Assembly: GCF_028768465.1 (NCBI RefSeq)
Contig: NZ_CP118225.1
Location: forward strand, 6,491,001 to 6,555,000
Source of the DNA: Rhodopirellula sp. P2
Lineage (GTDB): Bacteria > Planctomycetota > Planctomycetia > Pirellulales > Pirellulaceae
Direction: 5' to 3'
Length of the DNA: 64,000 nt
The position numbers were made by a program, and so were the translations under genes. Each line of letters starts with the position of its first letter. Within the stretch, counting starts at the first letter, position 1. Under the pieces are notes generated by a model. The model was not told where the DNA came from. It was given only the letters and a program-made list of their open reading frames with translations, and did no database searches. Positions 28,301 through 35,773 of this stretch are shown piece by piece.

Positions 28301-29354
28301 ACTGCCGTTGCAGACTCAGCGTTCGCTGGTGCCGTATGAAAACACGCTGGGCGGATTTGAGATGTTCAACACCGGGGTCACTGATTTGTCACCGGAACTG
28401 ATTGGCTGGTACGGCGCTCCGGGGATCAATCTGTCCTCGGAGGCTGGCAACTGTGGTTGCTCGATTGGGTGCATCGAGGGCACCGACAAACTCGAATGCA
28501 AAGACGCCAAAACTTGTGCCACGCTGGCGACTTCGCTCGACAACTTGAACAACTCGCTCTCCACGCCAAGCCTCGCCGCTTGCGAGGGCAAAGGAACCAC
28601 CCTGTTCTTGGTCGGTGACAACTTCAGTGTGCACGACACAAAGGTCCTGGCCGGTGGACTTTGCATCCCGCACGTCCGCCTGATCAGCCGCGAATTGATG
28701 CAAGTCACCATCCCGCACTGCGTCAACACGGTGGAACTCTGTGAGAACGGGGAAACGAACACTTACGTTTCCGTTTACATCGCCACGCCCTACGGCGTGA
28801 CCAATCACCTGCATGTTCCAGTGATGGGTCAGCACAAACCGACGGTCGCGTGCCCGCCCGTTGCTGCCTCTCGCAACTCCATCCGGCCGTCCTCCATCGG
28901 GCGTGACATGGCATCCAATCCGAACCGACGCGATGCCGCCGATCCATTCCGGTTTGCTTCCTCGCGAAACTCGATGCCCGTGCGACAGGCGTCCATGCTG
29001 GTTGCCGCGCCGCAGAACGCCACGGAATCTTCCGAAACAATCGCATCCACCTTTTCGCTTCTCAGCTTCTCGACCAATGCGGATGCCACTGCGATGAAGG
29101 AGTTGATGACGATCTCCAATCAACTGTCTGAGATGGAGAGCAAAATCAGTCAGCTCACGACGCTCAAGAGCGAGTCAGCATCGCTTGCCAATGAGCTTCC
29201 TCAAGTCAACGTCCATGTGAACGTCAGCGAAAGCGAGTCACGTCGTTGGAAAGAAAACCAAAATGAGCTGGGCGAATTACCAGGTTTGAAACGCCTGCGG
29301 ACCGCCGTCCGCGAGCAATGGCGAAACTGCCGAGATCAGCTGCCTGGCAACTGA
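25380..29354 (+). CDS. Large exported protein of unknown function
   Basis: About 1,324 residues from the ATG at 25380, which has GGGAGG nine bases upstream; in-frame starts before it lack one. The signal segment is FRAFLVALILGQTILSPVATA. Most of the chain is helical with no repeats I can define. A cysteine-containing part near residues 1000-1130 (NCGCSIGCIEGTDKLEC, CEGKGTTLFLVGDNFS) ends in a beta-rich IPT/TIG-like stretch (VTIPHCVNTVEL, YVSVYIATPYGVTN). The C-terminal 80 residues are a predicted coiled coil. Similar large proteins are known to me only as hypothetical planctomycete proteins. Confidence 0.8.
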   Translation: MWTANSTFRAFLVALILGQTILSPVATAKNPLARLKRLITETKYHGTEPQLGEDGAMECLAEHIDWVEHHIDTYGSVVAKQPDIWGEARLTKHRDEYERMMFREIDAFNATINASISQTDSSFLAQAVALSNAAGATVTPADAPAGGTKTAVANAQLANAKNLETDFTSFGIKTDPKPETPGISLEPTVLLDQRSRYLKHLHELRRINEGDDTSDSPGYSLNLVRLPVSILPGKITRQGFGAEITVTAQPVISDDLLPTTFQNLVVNDVVDFLGLPMVRLTERLQDFDSKFELLLAFEAKASRDAAQQTVFELDQVFHKYKPASDSSESGFTADAGPYVAGFLENNLAVQQLILEIDRLRDAPALPPNAVAGVQHNMDQLMATGSFFNDDQEEGQTPHFDGSLESGSGLKMMPQRVLNSNIEKLMQQGEDDTANVPSVIMEAAKNADEKLSQQFPEEAGTTSLPEARRKELLSSFINSLQRKDVHDVSRYLWAMGQFDEGQFLYNSAQKALAGLATKADNIQSPAPSGRARRAVNPLNPSSIERVMGIENMVVTAKFFGEAYYGTYIRWAGGTKTTTGQPCQETRVDLLDARRFLNAEVQAAYELLCDPRHLHLYAELASPNSQLASQIRSGHFDGDAAGGLSVEGYRNYFFQKLHGHPSHIDQPEFASHVTSDGMLMSPPVQLERDMSDKIASAKTSVEALAWAVVVESALLNERLNRDVRKLANAKEVYSLQTDQEQWFFLPDTVMKTGLGLEELQTSFQSANEVFKEYVRVRWPIHVFAVDPVAQDQNVADVSQRRRELQFAMALGFATGQIGANSLTQFSREMETQIETVSLNRTIVGFGHGRDTFGWRFYPRVQALETPGTLGALRETFMGASRDYDLRNRKIEPGQRECVAVVLMPSFVPYADFDIRTNWFKLTNPKNSALTMKDSLKLSRAITAMRNSRANCSECQHLYREGELRRLLKRVDQLDRELPLQTQRSLVPYENTLGGFEMFNTGVTDLSPELIGWYGAPGINLSSEAGNCGCSIGCIEGTDKLECKDAKTCATLATSLDNLNNSLSTPSLAACEGKGTTLFLVGDNFSVHDTKVLAGGLCIPHVRLISRELMQVTIPHCVNTVELCENGETNTYVSVYIATPYGVTNHLHVPVMGQHKPTVACPPVAASRNSIRPSSIGRDMASNPNRRDAADPFRFASSRNSMPVRQASMLVAAPQNATESSETIASTFSLLSFSTNADATAMKELMTISNQLSEMESKISQLTTLKSESASLANELPQVNVHVNVSESESRRWKENQNELGELPGLKRLRTAVREQWRNCRDQLPGN

Positions 29355-29541
29355 TCACTTCGATCCCACCCGGCCGGCCGTTCGGCTATGGAAACCAACC
29401 GCTCCCGCGGGGCATCCGTGGGTGCCGGCATGGAGAAAGTGGTAGGACGCAACGCCGCGACGGCTTCCCGCGAGCAGTGCAACTTCTCGCGTGCAATTCA
29501 TTGCACACGCAAGCACAAAGTTGCAGCCTCCGTGCCGATCC

Positions 29542-29706
29542 ATGCCGGCTCGTCCAGGCCCCAATGGTGGTGGCAATCCATTTGCATCACGCGGTTCGGG
29601 GCGATGGAAGGGACGTTTGGCTGGGCGAATCGCTGGAAGATTCGCGAACTGGTACACCAACGTCCTGGCGGCGGAACGCCGGTTGGCACAACTCGTGCAA
29701 CGGTGA
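29542..29706 (+). CDS. Possible small basic protein
   Basis: A 54-residue frame rich in Gly and Arg at first, then GRFANWYTNVLAAERRLAQL, which looks like an amphipathic helix. No family known and no clear ribosome binding site. It precedes the small exported protein at 29770 by 63 bp. The rest of 29355-29541 shows nothing. Confidence 0.3.
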   Translation: MPARPGPNGGGNPFASRGSGRWKGRLAGRIAGRFANWYTNVLAAERRLAQLVQR

Positions 29707-29769
29707 CTCTTCCAAGACCACCTCGGGTCTTGCCCAGGCGTTTCACAGACCACCCAACCAGGAACCAAA

Positions 29770-29970
29770 ATGTCACGACTCACCTCCACCCTCTCGCTTG
29801 TCACCGCCCTGTTGTCCGGTGGCATCTACGACACAGCATCCGCCAACCCCATCTCCAGTGCCACACGCAATGAAACCCCCATCATCCAGCCGATCCAATC
29901 CAACGACGAAAACCGTCGCATCATGATGGACGCTCGCATCGCGATGGGCGGGGAACTGAAACGGAAGTGA
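29770..29970 (+). CDS. Small exported protein of unknown function
   Basis: 66 residues with a signal peptide (RLTSTLSLVTALLSGGIYDTASA) leaving a 40-residue mature chain ending in a basic tail (GGELKRK). Small exported peptides of this kind are common near planctomycete surface genes. No cysteines or known motif. Confidence 0.55.
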   Translation: MSRLTSTLSLVTALLSGGIYDTASANPISSATRNETPIIQPIQSNDENRRIMMDARIAMGGELKRK

Positions 29971-30157
29971 GCCGGTTCGAAAAACGCCACAAGCATGGCG
30001 TGCAGCGATCAAAGCGATCTCCCAAACACGTCGTCAGATTGGACACCGCTCCTATGAACTGGGTGCAGTCTCACATTCACCCGTTCGCTATCATTGGGAA
30101 GATCGGAGTTCTTTCCGAGCCCTTCCAACGACCTGCGAAAACCTTCAAAAGTACGAC

Positions 30158-30808
30158 ATGTCAAGCAACCCAGCTCAGCAGTTTTATGATCGGATCAGTC
30201 ACGCCTACGATTTGATCGCCGATGGTGGTGAACACGCCGCTCGTGAACGAGGCCTGGAATTGCTCGCCCCGCAAACCGCCGAATCCGTGCTCGAAATCGG
30301 GTTTGGGACAGGTCACTCACTGCTCACGATCGCCGAGACCGTTGGTCCCGAAGGCAACGTGACAGGAATTGATATTTCACCTGGCATGAAGGATGTCGCG
30401 GCCAAGCGTTTGGACAAAGCTGGCTTGACCGACCGGGTGAAACTGATCGTGGCGGAGGCCCCACCCCTGCCGTTCGAGAATGACGCGTTTGATGCGGTCA
30501 CCATGAGCTTCACCTTGGAATTGTTTGCCAAAGAACAGATTCCAGCGGTCCTCGCTGAATGCCGCCGAGTCTTGAAACCAGGCGGACGCTTGGGCGTTGT
30601 CAGCATGGCGACCGTGCCAGAGAGCGACCGCGAAAGTGTGCTGGAAAAAACGTATGTCTGGATGCACACTCACTTTCCTCACATCGTGGATTGCCAACCC
30701 ATTCCACTCGAAACGCTAGTCGAATCCGCCGGCTTTGAAATCGCCAACCAAGAACGCGTGGATCTGTTCACCATGCCGGTCGCAATCGTGGTTGGACTCA
30801 ACCCCTAA
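30158..30808 (+). CDS. Class I SAM-dependent methyltransferase
   Basis: 216 residues with the Methyltransf_11/UbiE-type fold: motif I VLEIGFGTGHS, acidic end of strand 2 in VTGIDISPGM, motif II FDAVTMSFTLELF, and motif III LKPGGRLGVVSM. The acceptor substrate is not evident; UbiE/menaquinone or small-molecule methylation are options. The TAA stop codon is provided by the first bases of the repeat at 30805-30935, so the original C-terminus may have been altered by repeat insertion. Confidence 0.85.
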   Translation: MSSNPAQQFYDRISHAYDLIADGGEHAARERGLELLAPQTAESVLEIGFGTGHSLLTIAETVGPEGNVTGIDISPGMKDVAAKRLDKAGLTDRVKLIVAEAPPLPFENDAFDAVTMSFTLELFAKEQIPAVLAECRRVLKPGGRLGVVSMATVPESDRESVLEKTYVWMHTHFPHIVDCQPIPLETLVESAGFEIANQERVDLFTMPVAIVVGLNP

Positions 30809-30935
30809 GCAGGTCGGCAGGAATGATCGGGCAAAACCATGTGAGCCGTTTGGGCGTTAGCCCCGGTTGTACGTGGGAGCAACGACGCTACCCAAAACAT
30901 TCAAAATGCTGAAAGACTCCTGCCGAACTGCTTAG
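30805..30935 (+). repeat. Type I palindromic repeat overlapping a stop codon
   Basis: Identical to 23266-23396 over 131 bp. Its leading CTAAG contains the TAA of the methyltransferase gene. Confidence 0.9.
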
Positions 30936-31443
30936 TCGATCCGTTGCGTGGCGGATTGCATCGTGGTCAGACGCGGTTCCCCCGGGTGATCCCGCGACGG
31001 ATTCGCGTCCTTCTTTTGCTGCTTGCGCCGGCAGCGTCAGTCCCAATCAGTCCCCAACGCCGGGGACGACCAAGGTTGCCTGGCCCAAGCCGCGACGCGC
31101 AAACCACGCCCCTCTTTGCTCGCTATGAAGACAGAGGGCAGCCCCCAAGGGGACTCAGGAAGACAGTGTCGCACATCAGCGGTCAATCCCCCACCGCAAG
31201 GCGTCGCGAAACGTCATAAGACGGCCGCGAACTTTCATTGTTTGTCAGCTCCAATGGCGATAGTTTTCAAGAGGACCTACTCACCAGAGGTCTTCCATCA
31301 GTCGTCGGCGTTCGCCCAGGGTCATCTGGCCTATCAATTGAAGGTTACGAAATGCAATGCGGTCACATCGGGCCCAACACATCTTCGCAAGCCATCAATG
31401 GAACGACTGCTATTCTTTGAGCTCATTCAAGCAGGGGACCAGT
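30936..31443. other. Spacer upstream of the DUF1559 gene
   Basis: No supportable gene in about 500 bp. It should hold the promoter for the gene at 31444; no clear -35/-10 pair stands out. Confidence 0.35.
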
Positions 31444-32643
31444 ATGACGTACTTCAAACAACGGCGCGGTTTTACATTGGTGGAACTTCTTGTCGTCATC
31501 GCAATCATCGGCGTCCTCGTCGGCTTGCTTCTCCCGGCGGTGCAAGCTGCCCGTGAAGCCGCGCGGCGAATGAGTTGCAGCAACAACTTCAAGCAAATGG
31601 GATTGGCGATCCACAACTACCATTCCGCCTTCAGCCAAATGCCGACACATGGTGCGGGAACGAATCCTGAGCCACCTGATGCCTGGTACAAGTCGTCCAC
31701 CACCGGCAACCGCAGGCGTTTGAGTGCCTTGGTTCCGATGCTGCCGTACATCGAACAGCAAGCTCTGTGGGAACAGATCTCCAACCCCAGCACGCAACGA
31801 ACCGATGGCGGTGTTCAATCGCCGCCCTGGCCGGCGATGGGGCCGACCCCGGACCAGATTCAGTACACTCCCTGGGTCAATGAAATCCCGACCTTTCGCT
31901 GCCCGAGCGATCCTGGCATTGGTTTGCCTGCCTTGGGGCGGACGAACTACGGCGCCTGTTTGGGCGATTCCATTTGGCAGCTTCACTTCGGTCCCTACAG
32001 CAACAATCGTGCGACGATCACGTCAGGTCGTGCACAACATGCTCGTGCTGCACACCGCGGATTCTTCATGCCGCTGCAAGACTCCAAGTTTCGCGACACG
32101 CTCGACGGACTGTCGAACACCATCGCCATGGGCGAAATGATCACCGCGCTGCAAGATGGTGACAAACGCGCCAACAGCGTCGCGACAAACGGAGGCAACT
32201 CCGGACCGTTTGGACTTGCCGCGTTGCGTCGCAATCCCAACATCTGCACGGACAATGGTTACGTCGATCCAGCGAGGCCTCAATTCTGGTTGCCCGAATG
32301 GCAGCAGAAGAACCGCCGGAACTTCGCTCGTGGGCATCGTTGGGCAGACTACCTCCCGCTCATGTCAGGCGTCCTCACGATCTTGCCTCCCAATCGGGAA
32401 GCCTGTGGCCGATACAACGCACTGGGGACAACCCTGGTCGCAACCGTCTCCAGCCGGCACCAAGGCGGTGCTCATGTCCTGATGGGAGATGGAGCCGTTC
32501 GCTTCATCACGGATTCAATTGAAGCGGGCAACTCAAACGCCGAAAACATTTGGCGGAACAACGTCCCAGGCTCTGAGAGCCCGTATGGGTTGTGGGGTGC
32601 CCTTGGAACGCGAGCTTCCAAGGAAACCACGGAAGAATTTTGA
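31444..32643 (+). CDS. DUF1559 protein with type IV pilin-like N-terminus
   Basis: A 399-residue protein starting with a class III signal (KQRRGFTLVELLVVIAIIGV; cleavage expected between G and F, Glu at +5) and the DUF1559 helix (PAVQAAREAARRMSCSNN) that follows it in hundreds of planctomycete paralogues. The C-terminus has the H-x-G box (HQGGAHVLMGDGAVRFI). ATG at 31444 is preceded by AGGGGA. Members are processed like pseudopilins and reach the envelope; specific functions are unknown. The lipoprotein gene downstream is its usual partner. Confidence 0.9.
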   Translation: MTYFKQRRGFTLVELLVVIAIIGVLVGLLLPAVQAAREAARRMSCSNNFKQMGLAIHNYHSAFSQMPTHGAGTNPEPPDAWYKSSTTGNRRRLSALVPMLPYIEQQALWEQISNPSTQRTDGGVQSPPWPAMGPTPDQIQYTPWVNEIPTFRCPSDPGIGLPALGRTNYGACLGDSIWQLHFGPYSNNRATITSGRAQHARAAHRGFFMPLQDSKFRDTLDGLSNTIAMGEMITALQDGDKRANSVATNGGNSGPFGLAALRRNPNICTDNGYVDPARPQFWLPEWQQKNRRNFARGHRWADYLPLMSGVLTILPPNREACGRYNALGTTLVATVSSRHQGGAHVLMGDGAVRFITDSIEAGNSNAENIWRNNVPGSESPYGLWGALGTRASKETTEEF

Positions 32644-32740
32644 TGCCCGCCGAACGCCACTTCTCTTCTGCCCCTTCGACTTTGGCTCGCGGGGCAGAAG
32701 GATCATTTTTGATTCACCCAGCCCGAAAGAGAACCGAACG

Positions 32741-32926
32741 ATGAATTCAGTCTTGAAATGCCTCCTGGTGACCCTGGTCGCCGGTGTTCTGTCCGGATGC
32801 GGCGGATCCGACCAAAATGGCCTGGCCACCGAAGGTGCCACCGCCGACGACCTCGCCAAGTACGAAGCCGAACTGGCGGCAACCAACTCCGATTCGGGCT
32901 ATGAGGACACCGTGCCCGCTGAATAG
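32741..32926 (+). CDS. Small lipoprotein
   Basis: 61 residues with a lipobox (VAGVLSGC, Cys20) followed by an acidic chain with no cysteines. It follows the DUF1559 gene by about 100 bp and probably belongs to the same transcript. Small lipoproteins in this position are common in planctomycetes; function unknown. Confidence 0.75.
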   Translation: MNSVLKCLLVTLVAGVLSGCGGSDQNGLATEGATADDLAKYEAELAATNSDSGYEDTVPAE

Positions 32927-32930
32927 ACCG

Positions 32931-34142
32931 CTAAGTCTCAAGGTCATCGTCCGCGATGGATTCCAGACGATGCTTCCGGCGGTAGAAACCAGGAGGAACA
33001 CCCGTCAGTTTCTTGAAGAACTTCGCCATGTGCTCGTCGTAGTTGAATCCCGTGAGCCTGGCGATTTTCTTCAGTGGCTGCGAAGTGGTCTCCAGCAACT
33101 CCTTGATGCGAGCCAATCGGATCGATGCGATCAGATCCGAGGGCGACTGATCGAGGTAAGTGCGCATTCGACGTTCGAGCGAACGCCTGGACATGGGCAC
33201 CGCATCCGCGACATCCTGCACCGACACCCCACGGCAAGCGTTTTCGCGAATGAAGCGGTAAGCCTTGGTAAATTCAGCGTCATCCACCGGAATCGAATCC
33301 GTTGAACCACGCACGACAATTCTTCGGGCGGGAACCCAGGTGATATCCGCCGGGACACCTTCGCCCGCCATCATGCTGTCCAGCATCGCGGCTGCGTCAT
33401 AGCCAATCTTATGCGTGTTGGGTTCCACACTTGTCAGCGGTGGAGAACACAAGGGACAGATCACGTCATCGTTGTCGACACCGACCACAGCAATCTCATC
33501 GGGGACATGAATCTGGCAGGCGTGGCAGGCATTCAACAACTGTTGCGCTCGAACGTCGTTGCAGGCCAAGACGCCGATGGGCTTTTTGAGAGATTTCAGC
33601 CAACGCACCAGACCTTGCTCGTCGAGCATTCCGCTTTGCTCCGCATCGAAGGTGGTTGCGTGAACTGGCCCCGGTGACTCGTAGGCAACCACATCGTGCC
33701 CCAAGGAACGCACATACTTCCGCATCTCGGAAAGCCGACGATCGGAATAGTTTGCTCCGCCAAAACCGCAGAATCCAAACTGCGAGTAGCCACGATCTCG
33801 CAGATGATCGACGGCAAGCCTCACCACCGAAACAGGGTCGGTATCAAAGCCGGGGAACTTCCCCGCAGATCGCCAGCAACGCAGATCGATGACGGGAATT
33901 CCCAAGTCCTCGATGGCATGAACCATCTTCGGAGTCTCAGCTCGAACGAGCACGCCGTCCCCGTGCCACCTGGAAAGCCAAGAGGGTGGATCCGCATTGA
34001 TTGCCATTTCTTGGTGCCGGAGAGACCAGTCCTCCTGCTCCTGTGCATAGGCAGCAATCCCCCGCAGAAGTCCTCGGCCATAAGCTCGTGATGACTCGAT
34101 CAGCAGTGCAACAAGCTTGGTATCCGTTGGACCTGTCGCCAT
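32931..34142 (-). CDS. XylR-like AraC family transcriptional regulator
   Basis: 403 residues: an N-terminal LacI/periplasmic-binding-like sugar domain (about 10-275; GLLRGIAAYAQ, GVDNDDVICPLCSPPLTSV) and a C-terminal AraC double helix-turn-helix (about 295-395; SVQDVADAVPMSRRSLERRM and LKKIARLTGFNYDEHMAKFF). This is the architecture of E. coli XylR, which activates sugar operons after binding its ligand. It is divergent from the sulfatase locus with 180 bp between the start codons, so it is the likely regulator of that locus. It ends 4 bp from the convergent lipoprotein gene. Confidence 0.88.
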   Translation of the reverse strand: MATGPTDTKLVALLIESSRAYGRGLLRGIAAYAQEQEDWSLRHQEMAINADPPSWLSRWHGDGVLVRAETPKMVHAIEDLGIPVIDLRCWRSAGKFPGFDTDPVSVVRLAVDHLRDRGYSQFGFCGFGGANYSDRRLSEMRKYVRSLGHDVVAYESPGPVHATTFDAEQSGMLDEQGLVRWLKSLKKPIGVLACNDVRAQQLLNACHACQIHVPDEIAVVGVDNDDVICPLCSPPLTSVEPNTHKIGYDAAAMLDSMMAGEGVPADITWVPARRIVVRGSTDSIPVDDAEFTKAYRFIRENACRGVSVQDVADAVPMSRRSLERRMRTYLDQSPSDLIASIRLARIKELLETTSQPLKKIARLTGFNYDEHMAKFFKKLTGVPPGFYRRKHRLESIADDDLET

Positions 34143-34322
34143 GGGTGTCGCACTTGTTCCAGTGAAAGACGCAAAGTGAATGGTGCATCCACCTCAAACG
34201 CGGATATCCCGGCACTATACTGCTTGAACGGAACTGTCGCAAACAATCAATCGCCGCGGGATCGTTCTGTGACCGAGACGCGAACACCAGCAATCACCCA
34301 TCGCTCCATCGAGAATCTTTCC
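34143..34322. promoter_or_regulatory. Divergent intergenic region of the sulfatase locus
   Basis: Separates the XylR-like gene from the first sulfatase. A TATACT hexamer at 34216-34221 could be a -10 element for the rightward operon. The operator of the regulator should lie here; I see no clear long palindrome. Confidence 0.4.
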
Positions 34323-35768
34323 GTGTCAGCCCTTGCCAAACCCTTTCGATGCAACAGGTCACGCAGGATACGCAACCGGGTTGGACCATCGCCAATCAAA
34401 ACACCCCTGCGGCTTGCCTCGATCGCCTTCGGCTTGCTCACGCTCAACAGCATCGCAGCCGTACGACTGGATGCCGCTGAGCAGCCGAACATCATCTTCA
34501 TCTTCGCCGATGATTGGGGCTACGGGGACCTGGGCATTCACGGCAGTTCCTTTTGTCAAACCCCGCACCTGGACCAGATGGCAAAGGAAGGAACGGACTT
34601 CGCGAACTTCACCGTGAACAGTCCGGTCTGTTCGCCCAGTCGCGTTGCTGTGATGACAGGACAGTTTCCGGCTCGGCACTGTGTGCACCAACACTTTCAA
34701 AGTGTGAAAGCGCACATCAATCGTGGGATGCCCGATTGGGTCGATCCACAGGCTCCTATGCTTCCTCGAATGCTGAAGAACGCGGGTTATCACACGGGCC
34801 ACTTTGGAAAGTGGCACCTGGGCAGCGTTGCTGACTCGCCGACCGAAGACGCTTACGGCTACGACCGCTTCGCGACATTCAATGGCTCGGGAAAGAACGA
34901 AATCTCAAAGGGCGGACTGGCGTCGGTGGACCATGCCGAAGCATTCATCCGCGAGTTCAAAGACGCCCCTTTCTTCATCAACCTCTGGCTTCATGAGGCG
35001 CACACCCCACACTTGCCTCAGAAACCATTCCTTGAAAAGTTCCAGCATTTGAACGACGCCGAACAGGTTTATGCGTCCATCATCGCCGAAGCGGATGAGG
35101 GTGTCGGACGAATCCTCGCGTTGCTGAAGGAAGTCGGCCTCGATGAGAAAACGATTGTGGTTTTCTCCACCGACAACGGTCCGGAGCATTCCACCGATGA
35201 AAAAGATCACAAAGGCCAAGGACTGGGAAAGTACTATTCCGTCGGACAAACAGGTGGGCTCAAAGGTGAGAAGCGTTCATTGTTTGCAGGAGGAATCCGA
35301 GTCCCGTTCATCGTGCGTTGGCCCGGCGTGGTTCCTGCCGGAAAAACAGACAGGACCTCCGTTCTGACGGCAGTTGATCTGCTGCCAACCTTTTTGGATG
35401 CCGCAGGGGTGGCGTTGCCGGAGGGATACCAACCGGATGGTCAAAGCGTGCTTTCCGCTTGGAAGGGACATCCGTTCGAAAGAACCCAACCCATTTTCTG
35501 GGAATGGAAAGGGGGCGACTCACAAGAATACACCTGGCCGTCGATCGGCATTCGAGACGGCCAATGGAAGATGCTGGTCAACCAAGCAAAGAAGATGACG
35601 GAACTCTACGATCTGGAAAGTGACTGGGCCGAGCAACGCAATGTCGCGGCGGAGTATCCTGACGTCGTTGATCAGTTGTCCCAAAAACTCGACGCTTGGA
35701 AAAACACACTGCCCATCGCTCCCAGCGAAAACAGCCTGTCGAAGGTTCGAAAGAAGTTCCAAAAGTGA
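34323..35768 (+). CDS. Exported family S1 sulfatase
   Basis: Starting at GTG 34323 the protein is 481 residues, with a basic n-region and a hydrophobic core (LASIAFGLLTLNSIAA) before mature AEQPN. Catalytic Cys about 103 in VCSPSRVAVMTG is the C-x-P-S-R site oxidised to formylglycine. Metal ligands appear in FADDWGYGD and later STDNGPEH; GKWHLG is the conserved Lys/His segment. No ATG gives the signal peptide, so the start is uncertain (another GTG at 34176 lies in the promoter region). First gene of the operon; the substrate is a sulfated polysaccharide by context. No formylglycine-generating enzyme is in the window. Confidence 0.85.
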   Translation: MSALAKPFRCNRSRRIRNRVGPSPIKTPLRLASIAFGLLTLNSIAAVRLDAAEQPNIIFIFADDWGYGDLGIHGSSFCQTPHLDQMAKEGTDFANFTVNSPVCSPSRVAVMTGQFPARHCVHQHFQSVKAHINRGMPDWVDPQAPMLPRMLKNAGYHTGHFGKWHLGSVADSPTEDAYGYDRFATFNGSGKNEISKGGLASVDHAEAFIREFKDAPFFINLWLHEAHTPHLPQKPFLEKFQHLNDAEQVYASIIAEADEGVGRILALLKEVGLDEKTIVVFSTDNGPEHSTDEKDHKGQGLGKYYSVGQTGGLKGEKRSLFAGGIRVPFIVRWPGVVPAGKTDRTSVLTAVDLLPTFLDAAGVALPEGYQPDGQSVLSAWKGHPFERTQPIFWEWKGGDSQEYTWPSIGIRDGQWKMLVNQAKKMTELYDLESDWAEQRNVAAEYPDVVDQLSQKLDAWKNTLPIAPSENSLSKVRKKFQK

Positions 35769-35773
35769 ATCGC

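Noticed and set aside
34176-34322. Upstream GTG start for the first sulfatase
   Set aside because: It lies in the divergent promoter region and would add about 50 residues before the signal peptide.
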